From Bryoerythrophyllum caledonicum (taxonomy: Eukaryota; Streptophyta; Bryopsida; Pottiales; Pottiaceae): a DNA stretch of 64,000 nucleotides. Each line of letters begins with the position of its first letter. Position 1 is the stretch's first letter. This document shows positions 11,732 to 22,600 of this stretch, in pieces. Under the pieces are notes generated by a model. That model was not told the DNA's origin. It saw only the letters and a list, made by a program, of their open reading frames with translations, and did no database searches. The position numbers were made by a program, and so were the translations under genes. The stretch lies in contig OZ020519.1 of assembly GCA_963971425.1 (NCBI GenBank), positions 6,464,028 through 6,528,027 on the forward strand. Reading direction: 5' to 3'.

Positions 11732-12709
11732 CAACTTTTGAAAAAATTGGCCTTGTTCCTAGGAATTTTTTGTGAAGCTTGTATATATTTGCAACATATA
11801 ATTAACATTTTTAACAAAATTTCAAAGTAAAATAAACTCTTGTCTATGTTCATACTTTTGTGTTTCTTGTTTACATCTCATGAGCAAACCTAAACCACCA
11901 CCTAAGTTGGTGGTGAGATTCTAAGTGTAGCAAATAATGAAGTGATCAACAAACAAATAATTTAGTGCTTGAAGATTAGTGTTGCAAGTAAAATGATTTT
12001 TCCTACTGTAATTATAGGAAAGGCTATTGGGTTGATTTTGATCCAAAATCAACCAACCATAGATTTGCTAATAGGTTGTTTGACTTTGATTTTTTGTTTG
12101 TTTGCAAGGGTGGTTGTGATTACAACATTATAGTAGTTTAATCAATTTGAGAAATTTGAATAAGTTACACATAATGTTTTCATCACATAACTTGTATTTT
12201 GGTGCAATGAAACTACAAGTTTTATGTCAATTGAAATTTTGTGCACCAGAAGTCCACATTTATTTATGGCTTCTTGGTTGGTAAAGGGTTAAAGTCTTGT
12301 AGAGGATTGTACATGTACCATGTCTCAATAAATGAATCTTATTTAAACAAATGATTGCTACATTTTGAATCCTTTAATGTGACATTTATATGACTTTATG
12401 ATATGGCACTTTTTGAAATGACAGCCTACCCTTGGAACCTCAAAATAATACACAACATTTAGTGGTCACTTTCTGCATCTCTTTGTCAAAAGAATTCTAT
12501 TTTTTTTACAAAGTGATTCAAACACAATGGTAATCACCTAAGTATTACATGGGTATCACTTAGGCATTATATGGGTAGCACCTTGACATTATATGGGTAG
12601 CACCTTGACATTATATGGGTAGCACCTTGACATTACATGGGTGATCACCTAATCAAAATAATTATATTTTCCAAAATTTTGGACAAGTCTCCATTTTGAA
12701 TAAATTATG
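11732..12709. other. Intergenic, AT-rich, with a 22-bp minisatellite
   Basis: No gene recognised. At about 12531-12650 a unit close to CATTATATGGGTAGCACCTTGA (split here as CATTATATGGG and TAGCACCTTGA) repeats about five times; the outer units are diverged (GGGTATCACTTAGG, GGGTGATCACC). Confidence 0.7.
12531..12650 (+). repeat. 22-bp tandem repeat, about five units
   Basis: Core TATGGGTAGCACCTTGACAT is repeated three times almost exactly, with a degenerate unit on each side. Confidence 0.85.
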
Positions 12710-12711
12710 TA

Positions 12712-14037
12712 CAGTACCCTCACACAAGTATATGTACTTTTTTGATTTTGTAGGTTTCCACACTACATTGCTGCCAACTTTGGCACCCTCCTGAGGGCTG
12801 AAAAATTGTCAATTTACCATGAAATTTTTGGCACAAGATAACCTTTATGTTGACAGCATGTGTGCCAGATTTCAAGGCCAGAAGATGAATAAAAAAAAAG
12901 ATATTCAAAATCTACCAAGATGTGTAGTTGTGAGCCATTCACAGCTAACCAACTTTGACACCCTTCCAAGGATTGAAAGAATTTTTTTGGCCCATAGAAT
13001 TTTTAGCATGAGACCACCTCTATGTTTATAATAAGTGTGCCAGATTCCAAGGCCACATGATGAATAGAAAAAAGGATATTCAAAATTGTTTCTCATAGCT
13101 ACATATTTTGGTAGATTTTGAAGATGGTTCTTTGTATTCATCTTCTGGCCTTGAATTTTGGCACACATGTTATCAACATGAAGGTGATCTTGTGCCAAAA
13201 ATTTCATGGTCAATTAATAATTTTTCCGACCTAGGGAGGGTGCCAAAGTTGACATTAGTTAAATGGTTTCGTTGATTGTTTCTCACAACTACACATGTTG
13301 GTAGATTTAGATTTGTTTCTTTTCTTTTGTGGGTCTTTTGGGCTTGAAATTAAGCACATGTATAACCAACATAGATATGGTATTATTTCTAGAATATCAT
13401 GGGAAAAAATAAAAAATTGGATCCTTAGGAGGGTGTCAAAGTTGGCAGCACTGAAATGTTTCTCACAACTATACATGTTGGTAGATTTCAAAAATCTTTT
13501 GCTATGTAGATATTTTGGCCTTCAAATTTTGCACGAATGTGATAAAAATAGAGATAGTCGCATGACAAAAATTTCATGGGAAAATACCAAAAAATCCAAT
13601 CATTGGGAGTGTGTCAAAGTTGGCTAGGAGTTAAATAATTATCACAACTACACATGTTGCTAGCTTTTGATGTAGTTTTAATTGTGTGGATCATTTGGAC
13701 TTGAAATTTTCACACATGTAATCAACATAGAGGTCGTCTCATGCTAAAAATTACACGGGCAAAAAAAATTCTTTCAATCCTTGGAAGGGTGTCAAAGTTG
13801 GCAGCTGTGAAACTTTTCTTACAGCTACCCCATGTTGGTAAACCTTGGATATCTTTTTTGTATAAATCTTCTGGCCTTGAAATTTGGCACATGTTTTCAA
13901 CATGAAAGTGATCTTGTGCCAAAAATTTCATGGTAAACTGACAAATTTTTAGCCCTCAGGACGGTGCCAAAGTTGGCAGCAGTGTAGTGTGGAAACGTAC
14001 AGAAGCAAAAAGTACATATACTTGTGTGAGGGTACTG
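12712..14037. mobile_element. Non-autonomous Tc1-like element (1.33 kb)
   Basis: Ends CAGTACCCTCACACAAGTAT and its inverted match finishing GTGTGAGGGTACTG, flanked by TA at 12710-12711 and 14038-14039. No transposase remains. The body is entirely subrepeats of the type found in the arms of elements A and B (CCAACTTTG-CACCCTCC, ACATGTTGGTAGATTTTG, GGCCTTGAAATTTGGCAC): two on the + strand (12773, 12949) and at least five inverted (13235, 13433, 13609, 13787, 13960). Confidence 0.88.
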
Positions 14038-14039
14038 TA

Positions 14040-14690
14040 CAATACATACTAAGCTTTCTATGTTTTCTATTTGTGAATTTAGTGAATTGATCAAGTTGTT
14101 CCTTTATTTTCACTAAGCTCATGCTTTATTGGCCTTCAATTCTTTCATGATATTGATGCCAAAATCTACCTTAAATATTTATTGTTTTCCATGGTACCAT
14201 TCTATATTTGCCAATTAAGTAGGTTGTAGGTGAAAAGTTTTGGAAGTTGTTTATTAACTCTTTCTTCACTTTATTATGATACATGTGAGATACTTGGAGA
14301 TTAAATTAGTGTGGAAATCCAAAGGTATTGACCTCCATAAATCCAGCTAATGATTCCCCAATATCATCTTGAACTATAGTCTTCGTTAGTATGTAATTGG
14401 CTAATCAGAATTTGGAGATTAAACTAGAGGAGCAATCCAAAGGTATTGACCTCGAGAAAACCCATCTAAAGAATTCTCCAATTTCAAATTAAATACCAAT
14501 ATTCGATATATAACTGAGTAATTTATATGTAGAGATTATAGAAGGGAGATCCAAAGGTATTGATCCTTGGATAATCCACTTTACAAATTATTCATACTCT
14601 AGATTTATAAATTAAAAAACTAACTTATCTATTTAATTAATTAATTTCAAATTTTAGTACATAAAAATTTAATCTTCATAGGTTTTCCAT
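14040..14690. other. AT-rich spacer with three ~115-bp tandem units
   Basis: No gene seen. The only clear structure is the tandem repeat described separately at 14295-14600. Confidence 0.6.
14295..14600 (+). repeat. Three ~115-bp tandem units
   Basis: Units start near 14296, 14411 and 14530. Each begins with a GGAGATTA-like stretch and contains ATCCAAAGGTATTGA followed by CC and a short AATCCA or ACCCATC segment. Divergence between units is substantial. Confidence 0.75.
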
Positions 14691-15137
14691 TTATTGAATT
14701 AACATTATTTATGTATTGATAGATTATTTATGAAATATGATTTTTAAGGAGATTTTGAGATATTTACCACTAAATAAATAATTTAGATAATAAACTTTCA
14801 TAGTTTGAATTATTTAATTATAATCAAGTTGTGATTTAAGTTTCAAGAGCTTTTAATTCATCTCTCCGTATATTGGGCTTAATCGAACAAAACTCACTAA
14901 AACAAATATGTTTCCCCACCAGGAATGCTAGAATGTGAGCAGTGAGCAATGAGCAATGAGCAGTGAGCGGTGAGTAGTGAGTCGTAAGCAATTTATTTTT
15001 TTCAGTTGGGCACTTTATAACCATAGATTTGGGATGATTTACAAGAAACAATTTTACATTATGACTTATTTCCGTGGTATGAAATGAGAGAAAATTGGAT
15101 TTAAAAACCCGGAAATAAATTATTTGGAGGATACTTA

Positions 15138-15192
15138 AATGAATGTAGATAGATGGATGAATGTAGATAGATAGATGAATGTAGATGAATGA
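15138..15192 (+). repeat. GATA/GATG microsatellite
   Basis: Imperfect GAATGTAGATAGATG units in tandem inside the 2.86-kb element. Confidence 0.8.
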
Positions 15193-15270
15193 TTGCTCAG
15201 CTTATAGTTTTTAAAGATAGAGACTTCTAAAATATTAGTAGAGAAAAGAAAAAAAAGAAAAAAAAACCAG

Positions 15271-15645
15271 CGGAGGGGCTCCTCGGTACCGAGAAGTGCC
15301 CTGAGGGCGAAACCAAAAAAAAAAAAAACCACCACCACCACCTGCCGAAGGGCACCTCGGTACCGAGGAACGCCTTGAGGGCAAAACAAAAAAAAAAAAA
15401 AAACCAACCACCTGCAGTGGGGCACCTCAATACCGAGGAGCGTCCTAAGGGAAAAAATAAAACATAAATTTAAAATATTTTTTAAAAAAAAATCCAGCTG
15501 AGGGGCTCTTCGGTACCGAGGAGCGCCCTGAGGGTGAAATAAAAAATTAAAAAATTAAAAAATTAAAAATTAAAAATTAAAAAATTAAAATTAAAAACCA
15601 GCCGAGGGGCTTCTCGATACCGAGGAGCGCCCTAAGGGTGAAACC
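15271..15645 (+). repeat. Array of five palindrome-bearing units
   Basis: Near 15271, 15341, 15412, 15495 and 15599 a unit reads CAGCNGAGGGGCTCCTCGGT, then ACCGAGGAGCGCCCTGAGGG, with variations. Its centre CTCGGTACCGAG is a perfect palindrome in the best units. Units are separated by A-rich spacers of varied length. Diverged single units recur at 15856, 15968, 16310 and 17228. Confidence 0.85.
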
Positions 15646-18210
15646 AAAAAAATCAAATAAAAAATAAAATAAATTTAAAAATTATTAAAAAATTGTCGCC
15701 CATTAAGAAAAATTCTTGTTAAGGGGTTATTCAAATTGCCCATTTGGCACTCCAAACTTTTCCGTAAATTTGAATACAAAAATTCTTGCTTCCACTACAA
15801 TTTTACATAATTTTACAATTCTTGCTTCCACTACAATTTGAGTGAGGGGAAAAATGGCACCTTGGTACCAAAGTGCCCATTTAGCACTCCACACTTTTAT
15901 GTAATTTTGAACACTAAAATTCTTGCTTCCAATATAACTTTACATAATTTGAGTGAAGGGAAAAAAGGCACCTCGGTACCAAAGTGCCCATTTGGCACTC
16001 CAAAATTTTATGTAATTTTGAACACTAAAATTCTTGCTTCCACTATAATCTTCATCGTAGTGGAGCATTAGGCAAATGCAAAGCGTGGGTGAATTGCAAA
16101 CACTTGTATTATGTATACAGATTCTTGTGCAAGGCAAACCTGGAAGACGACAAGTAAATACATGGACCAAATCTTAGTTTAAATGAAGTATAGCTCCTAC
16201 TCCGCAATAGTAATCTCTAAGTTTTTCTTGGTTTGGTCATAGTAGTTATGGCAAGTTATTGCCTCTTTTATAGTTTAACTTTGAAACTACACAAAACTTT
16301 GGAGGACCAAAATGGCTCCTTGGTACCGAGGAACCCTTTTGGGCTTCACAAAAAACTTGTGAAGTTCAACGATTTTCACTTGTAGAAATAGTAGAATTTG
16401 TTGAGGAAAACAAATTTAAAACATGTTTTACCCGTTGTTGGGAACGGGAAAAAAAATCAAAAAAATTAGACAAAAGGGTCAAAGCACACTACGGTTGTAC
16501 GAATTTGTAGTCACGGCACAATTTCAGGGCCTGGTATAAGTTTGGACTCAATTTTAGACTAGATTTTTTTATAATTTGGAGAAATTTTTAGTAGGTATAG
16601 TCCTACATCTTGCATACATTGAAGAACTGAAATCAAAATAGTCATTGCATAAAATGAAACCCTCAAAATGAGTACAAACATAAAACGTTGGTATTGTTAC
16701 AGTTCAGGTTTCACATATTTGTACTCATTATGATGATTTGTAGTTATCATTTTTACATTTTAAATAGCTATATATGATCCTCTATTCTTTGGATACCACG
16801 CCTTGTTATTTATATAGATAAAATGATAGCCAATAAATAATAAATATAACAAATATGTTTTCTTTTGGGGATCCTAAACATGAGTATAAAGTCTTTTTTT
16901 CCCATTTTTTTTAAAGATTGGCGTTTAGGGACTATATGTCTAGGGCGGCCAACAATTGAATTTTGAAAAAAACAAATTCTTTCTCCTCATTTCTTGCATT
17001 GAAGATTATACTCCCTATTTTGCCATAGTTTTGTTTAAATTCTCAATGTGTGAATTGAAATTGGATGTCAATAGGTATGATAAATCCACCATGTACACGA
17101 TAGGAAAGATACCCATAAACCTGATTTTAATTTGGAGACTTTAAATATTGTACAATTTGTACAACGGCTAGGGGGTCGACCGTAGTGTGCGATCACTCAA
17201 AAAGAAAAAGAAATAAATAGGCCTAATAGGCTCTTTGGTACAGAAAAACCTCTTTTGACTTCTTTAGAATCTTGTAGTTTAGTGATTCATCTTCACTCTT
17301 GAAAGGTGTATTTTTTTATGCGGCATGAATTATGAAGCACTGTGAATTAACATAGTTTTTGTTTCCCATTAAATTTCATGTCACTCATAGAGAAATTTTC
17401 GTAAAACTAGATGAGATTTTGAATGGATGCCCTAAACTTCATTCATCTATAAACTCTATCCATCCATGAAATATATCATCCAAACTTATTCATCCATTTA
17501 ATGACGAGAAATAGTCAACTCCATATTAAAGTTTGGTTAGGTTTGTCCCTAAAATCCAACATTTATTTTCATGTGAAGAAATTTCGTAGCCCATCTGTAC
17601 GTGAAAAATCACAGAAGACATTTGAAAACCACGGTACTAGGTTGCAATTTTTTTTCTTTTTCTAGAAAATTCCAAATATCATTTATAGAAAATTCCTATA
17701 ACTAGAATATTTTTGTCCATTTTAATCCTCCCTCCTCACCGCTCACCGCTCACTGCTCGCATTCTAACGTCGTTGGTTTCCCCACTTGTAGTCACTACAA
17801 TCACTATTCCTTAGTCAACGATCCATTGGTGTGCTTGTAAGTTCCACACCATCTTTCCATTGAAAGAGCTTCCATTGTCGTTTCGACAATCTTTTGGCGT
17901 GGAGAGGTAGTCTATGGTCGGGAGGTCACAACTGCAACAAACACCCTATTGGCCATTGGAGTGACCATTGGTACAATAAGTGCGGATGTCCTTAGAGCAT
18001 CCGCAACGTCTCCACGGCCAATGGATAGGGTGAAGGAAGTTTGGTGTAGTGATTGAGGAGAGTTAGTCTAGCCGGCCCTCTTCACCGAGCGGGACTTGAG
18101 CTGATTTAGTATGTGAATGGTCTAGGAATGAATGAAAGCAATCTCTACACATGCAAATCGATCTCCGCCTTTTGTGCCGAACTCAGTTGACCTCTAATGA
18201 AGGGCCATGA

Positions 18211-18734
18211 AATCCCACAACATCTGATATTTTGGTTCAATGTTTTTTTTTGGCCACGTGCAAAGCTTTTCATCCAATATTGTGTATAGATGTAGTTTAA
18301 AAGCGTCCTCAATACATGTACTTTATTCCAAGCCATGTACTTAATTTGGACCTAGATAAGGGGACTGGTGAGGACGGACGGAGTTGCTCCGAACAACCTT
18401 CGTTCGTTTGTCCGTCCATCCTCGCGTCCATTTGTCTACCCGTTCCTCTGTCGTCCTGTCCGTCCCTCATCTTCCTTCGTCAATTCTTAAGGGCTTCCAC
18501 ACCGAGAAGCGTGGGGTTCACACACCAACAAAATAAAAGTTGTAGTAAAAGTAAACTTCCACTATTAAGTCAACAACTTTATGTTTGAAAGAAAAATCTT
18601 CTGCTATTTTCTCTTATGAATATAAAAGCTCATAGATCACATATGAGTACCATATTACTAAGAGCACGATATATTTCATACACATACATTCAAACATCTC
18701 ATTATCAATCACACAAATGAATTTGTAGATTGAT
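18211..18734. other. Spacer with a fragment of repeat Y
   Basis: 18215-18355 resembles 19120-19255 (AAAGCTTTTCATCCAATATT, CTCAATACATGTACTTTATT), so it is a stray piece of repeat Y. 18357-18500 is a C/T-rich stretch with repeated GTCCGTCC/CGTTCGT motifs. No gene seen. Confidence 0.6.
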
Positions 18735-18759
18735 AAAAATCGGCTTTGTACGCTACACG

Positions 18760-19089
18760 ATGGGTTCTAAGTCGGATGATTCATGCATGACAATGGGTTC
18801 TTCGAGTTGCAAGCCTTCTAATGCAATCACAGCAACCGAAGAAGTCAAAAATCCTCCCAAATCTCCGGCATCAAGTGCAAGTTCAAATGAAAAGACACCT
18901 CCCATGCAATTCAAAGTTTATAAACGCAAATCATCATGTTGTGGGAATCGCGTGTCCGGAAAAGGGTTGGGAGGCCATAAAACGGAGTGTCTATTGGCAG
19001 AGAAAACGAGTATAATATGGCATTTTCAGTTGAAGCCAGACTGTGTGAAGTTTGATTGGCATGAAACCGTGCTCCCCGGAAATCTTTAG
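18760..19089 (+). CDS. Hypothetical 109-residue protein, copy 1
   Basis: Not recognised. ATG at 18760 begins MGSKSDDSCMTMG; the reading frame is also open 10 codons upstream without a better ATG. The N-terminal half is Ser/Lys/Pro-rich. The centre has Cys-Cys followed by SGKGLGGHKTEC, which faintly resembles the GLGGH/ALGGH core of plant C2H2 zinc fingers, but the usual Cys/His spacing is not met. The second copy (32499-32828) differs at about two residues, and its DNA is equally similar, so conservation says nothing about function. It may be a fragment of a transposon-carried gene. Confidence 0.35.
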   Translation: MGSKSDDSCMTMGSSSCKPSNAITATEEVKNPPKSPASSASSNEKTPPMQFKVYKRKSSCCGNRVSGKGLGGHKTECLLAEKTSIIWHFQLKPDCVKFDWHETVLPGNL

Positions 19090-19464
19090 AATTTGAGGCA
19101 TATAAGTCTATAAGCATTTATATGTGATGTTTTGGTTCATTGTTTATTCTTTTGGGCCACTTTCAAAGCTTTTCATCCAATATTGAGGATGTAGTTTCCT
19201 CAATACATGTACTTTATTCCAAGCCATGTACTTAATTTGGACCTAGATATAGTTGTATATATAGAATCAGACAGATCTATTTGACTTAGTTTGGGCAATG
19301 GTAGACAAATATAAAGCATTATAGTGTGCGTTCCATATTTTGATCTTGATACACTATATTTTGAAACCTTTTTTTACAAAGAGTTTATGTAAACAAGGAA
19401 GATTATCTTTTGATGCATTTAAGCTTTACTAGAAGAACAAAGCTTATAAAGTCAAACTTTGACT

Positions 19465-19477
19465 TCCATTTTGACTA
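19465..19477. repeat. 13-bp target duplication at the LINE 3' side
   Basis: TCCATTTTGACTA; identical to 31688-31700 and present once in the empty copy at 33204-33216. Confidence 0.9.
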
Positions 19478-19620
19478 AGAAGAAGAAGAATGCCGGTCTC
19501 CAAGGGAGCCGGCGTGAATAAAGTGTTTGTTCGTTCCACTACTAAGACCATGCCCACCGGACAAGGAATTAGCAAGCTGGAACTACTTCCCCCTCTCGAG
19601 GGTAGACACTATGTAACAAG
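19478..19620 (-). other. LINE 3' tail: hairpin plus CTT repeat, shared with a SINE
   Basis: On the element strand the tail has GAGAGGGGGAAGTAGTTCCA, then TTCACGCCGGCTCCCTTGGA, then GACCGGCATTCTTCTTCTTC. CCGGCTCCCTTGGAGACCGG can fold as a stem with a one-base bulge just before the terminal CTT repeats. The same arrangement ends the SINE at 36233-36580. In stringent-type LINEs such a 3' hairpin is what the reverse transcriptase recognises. Confidence 0.85.
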
Positions 19621-19668
19621 TAACCACAAAACAAAAAACAATAGAAATGAAATGAAGAGAAGGTAATT

Positions 19669-22600
19669 TTATGGGGGGTCTTGAATATCAGGGAGGGCTT
19701 GGTTGTTTTCAATTTTTCGTTTGTGTAGAAGGATGGACATAGCATGTTGTATGGCAATGATGTTAATATTCTTGAAAGTGTTAGTAATTGTATTAATAGG
19801 AATTTTGAAGATATCTTCTAGGGCTTTTATAGAAGGGATAAAGGTGGTGGCGCGAGTGCCGGCCGTGATTACCATAAGGGGGTCCGCTTTCCAGCCGAGG
19901 GCAATGATGTCATCTATAAGGGGTTGGTATTTATTGATTTTGTTTTCGATTGTTACAGGGGAGAATCTGTCATTACAATATGTAAATTCGATGAATTGAA
20001 TGGTGTAGTTTTGGTTTATGTGGTCGGGTGGGGGGTCGTTGTATGGAAGGCCTCTAACGCATAGTATGTCTGGTTTGAGTCGAGCATTGCAATGACATCG
20101 TTGTGTTTCACATGTACATGGGAGTAGCCATGGTGGGACCGTGTTTTCTTGTGGATTGTTGTTAAAGGTGCCAGCATTCATGAGGATGAAACATCTCAAT
20201 TTGCTATGGGAGGTGATTAATTTACGGAGTTCCCATACGGCTTTGTTATGTCTTTTGACAATTAGAGAGTGTATGTGGTGGTTATGACATTTAAGTAAAA
20301 CATGTAGCCATGTGTCGGGGTCCGTGGATGTGCATATTGGACATGTTATGGATGGGAATCTTTCTATTCCAAAGAAGAGTTGTTTTCGAGCATTTCCCAT
20401 GTATTGTCCGGTACGGAATTTAATAAGACATGTTATTTGTGAGTCGGTGATGATTGGATTTTTCCAAAAATTTGTAGAGAGTTCATTGTCTATGTTGTTG
20501 TTAGTCCACTTTTCTATGTTAGGGAAGTTATCTGAGATTGTGTCAAGGTTATTATATAGGTCTTGTTTTTGAAGGTATTTGTTCAAAAATCTTACCGGGC
20601 CTTTATCGGGGGTGTCTTCTTTGGAGGGCCAATCTTCTTTTTGGAAGTAGTATGGGGTGGCGTGGGCATGTTCATGTGGATCTTTGGCATTTTTGTGTGA
20701 TTTTTCCCGGCCCTCTTTTGCAAGTTTATCCGCTTGTTCGTTACCATCGATATCGGAGTGGGCTCGAACTTTGTGGATGGTTGTGATTTGTCTTCGTTTC
20801 AGTATCATTTGGACCATAGATTTTAGTATGATTTGGTCGGGGTGGCTGTTATGGAGGGTAGGGTGTGTTATTTCGGTGTTAAGTAAGTATAGTGCGTTAA
20901 TGCAGTCTGTGAAAATGTGTGCTGGTTCATTATTGTATTTTGTTGTGATAATTTCTAGTGTTTTGTGGATGGCCATGAGTTCTGCTCTGAGGATGTTTTG
21001 CAGTCCATGCAGTCTTTTGGCTAATTTGATTTCTTTCGTGGGATTATATATTCCATAACCGGCTTTCTCTCTACGCCAATTACCCGGGCTGATATATTCT
21101 GGTGGTTTGAAGGAGCCATCGGTATAGTAGCTGTATGCGGGGTCAAATTTTGGTGCCGTGGTAGTTTGGTAGTCTGGGAGGGGTGGAAGTGGTAAAATGT
21201 GATCTAATGTGTTGTTATTGTAGTTTAGTTTTGACCATTTTTTGCTTCTATTGACTAATGTTTGTATAGGTGTTGGTGGGGCTATCTTTGTATGTAGCCG
21301 GTTTATGTTAAGAGTTTTTGCTATGGAGGTGAGTTCGGCAAGTTGATCTAGGGTGCCAAGGGTTTGGTTTTGGTGGTGAACGCATATTATCTGTAATGTA
21401 GATGGTTCAATCCTGGGCTTTTTTAGCTCGGGTGGGATCGTAGGTTCTTCGTAGTAAATTGAGTCTGCTTCAAATATTGCAAGGATGTGGGAGTCTGCAA
21501 ATGGGCTTGACTGGGGATTAAAGTTTTTGTACCAATTTTTGATTGGCGTGATAATGAGTGTAGATGTGTGTTGTGGGTCGTTTTTGGCAGCGAGGCGGGC
21601 CCAATGTAGTGCTTGTTGAGTTTCTTCTTCATTGTGGGGGTGAGCTATACCATTACCAGTCCATTTATAGTCAAAGGCTTTTCCCAAGGAGCCAAATATT
21701 CTATCTCTTTCAAAAGGTGAGTAGAATTTTTTTAATTTGGTGGAACATGTGACGGGGGAAGAGAAATATGATTGTTCGATGTTAAAGGATGAGATTAATG
21801 AGTCTAGAATAGATGTGGGTATTGTGTATTGTGCATTTTTGAGGGGGTTATTTTTCGGAATGCGGTATTTATATCTTTGGTATAGCCAAATTAATTCAGT
21901 TTCAAATGGTTGGGTAGTTGGTTCAATGTTTGTAGGGGTTTTTAGTTTCATGTTGTATTGATTCCATAGCCATTGGAGTCTGGTAGTGGGGATAGTGTGT
22001 AAATGTCGGCCATTTGCTTCATACAGATGGGCTTGATTGTTCTCTATTTTGATTGTGTTCGAGGTTGTGGTAATATCGTTTTCGGGGTTACATTCCGTTG
22101 TATAGATGTTAAGGAGTGGGATGGTTATAGGTGGAGTTACGGATCTTGAGTCTTGTAATTGTTCTTGGGGGTGGTGTGCTTGAATGATTTCCGAGTAGAA
22201 TTTATCTTTGATTTTTTGATAGTATTGTTTTAGTTTTTCGGTGTTGAATGCGGAGGTATTACTGTCGTGTCTTGGAAAAAGGTTTCTTTGAGGAAGCCAT
22301 TTGTTGAATGTATTGTTGTTGTGTTGCCATTGACAGAGGTATTTTGTATAGGTATTTTGTATTCTATTGGCATCTTTTTGTTGTATGTGTTCGTGTCATA
22401 TGATGTTATTAATAGGGTATGTGGTGGGATTTTTGGTGATGTATGTTGGGGGGTGGGGGTGGCATGGGTATGAGGGGTTGGGAGGATGGATTGGTGGTAG
22501 GGTAGTTCTTGGGAGGATGTTGTTGTTGATGGTGATGAATGGGTCTTGGAGTATGTAGGAGTGTGGGTGTATATTACAAGAGGTATCGCATGTAGTTGGG

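Larger units (their letters stand above)
14920..17775. mobile_element. Mutator-like non-autonomous element (2.86 kb, 10-bp target duplication)
   Basis: GTTTCCCCAC occurs at both edges (14910-14919 and 17776-17785) and only once in the empty copy (33960-33969). Terminal inverted repeats read CAGGAATGCTAGAATGTGAG on the left and, reversed, CAACGACGTTAGAATGCGAG on the right, followed inside by GAGCAGT/GAGCAAT/GAGCGGT heptamers. A 9-10 bp duplication fits Mutator-like elements, but no transposase is visible, so the assignment is inferred. The interior is AT-rich and holds the GGTACC palindrome array. Confidence 0.75.
14690..18210 (+). repeat. Repeat X, copy 1 (split by a 2.86-kb insertion)
   Basis: 14690-14919 plus 17776-18210 together match copy 2 at 33745-34400 (for example ACTTGTAGTCACTACAATCA, GCATCCGCAACGTCTCCACG, CTCCGCCTTTTGTGCC). 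Copy 2 lacks the insertion, so it shows the original state. No coding sense was found in X. Confidence 0.85.

Noticed and set aside
19703-21961. Several 60-130 codon + strand frames over the LINE
   Set aside because: Antisense to RNase H and the C-terminal nuclease; no features of their own.
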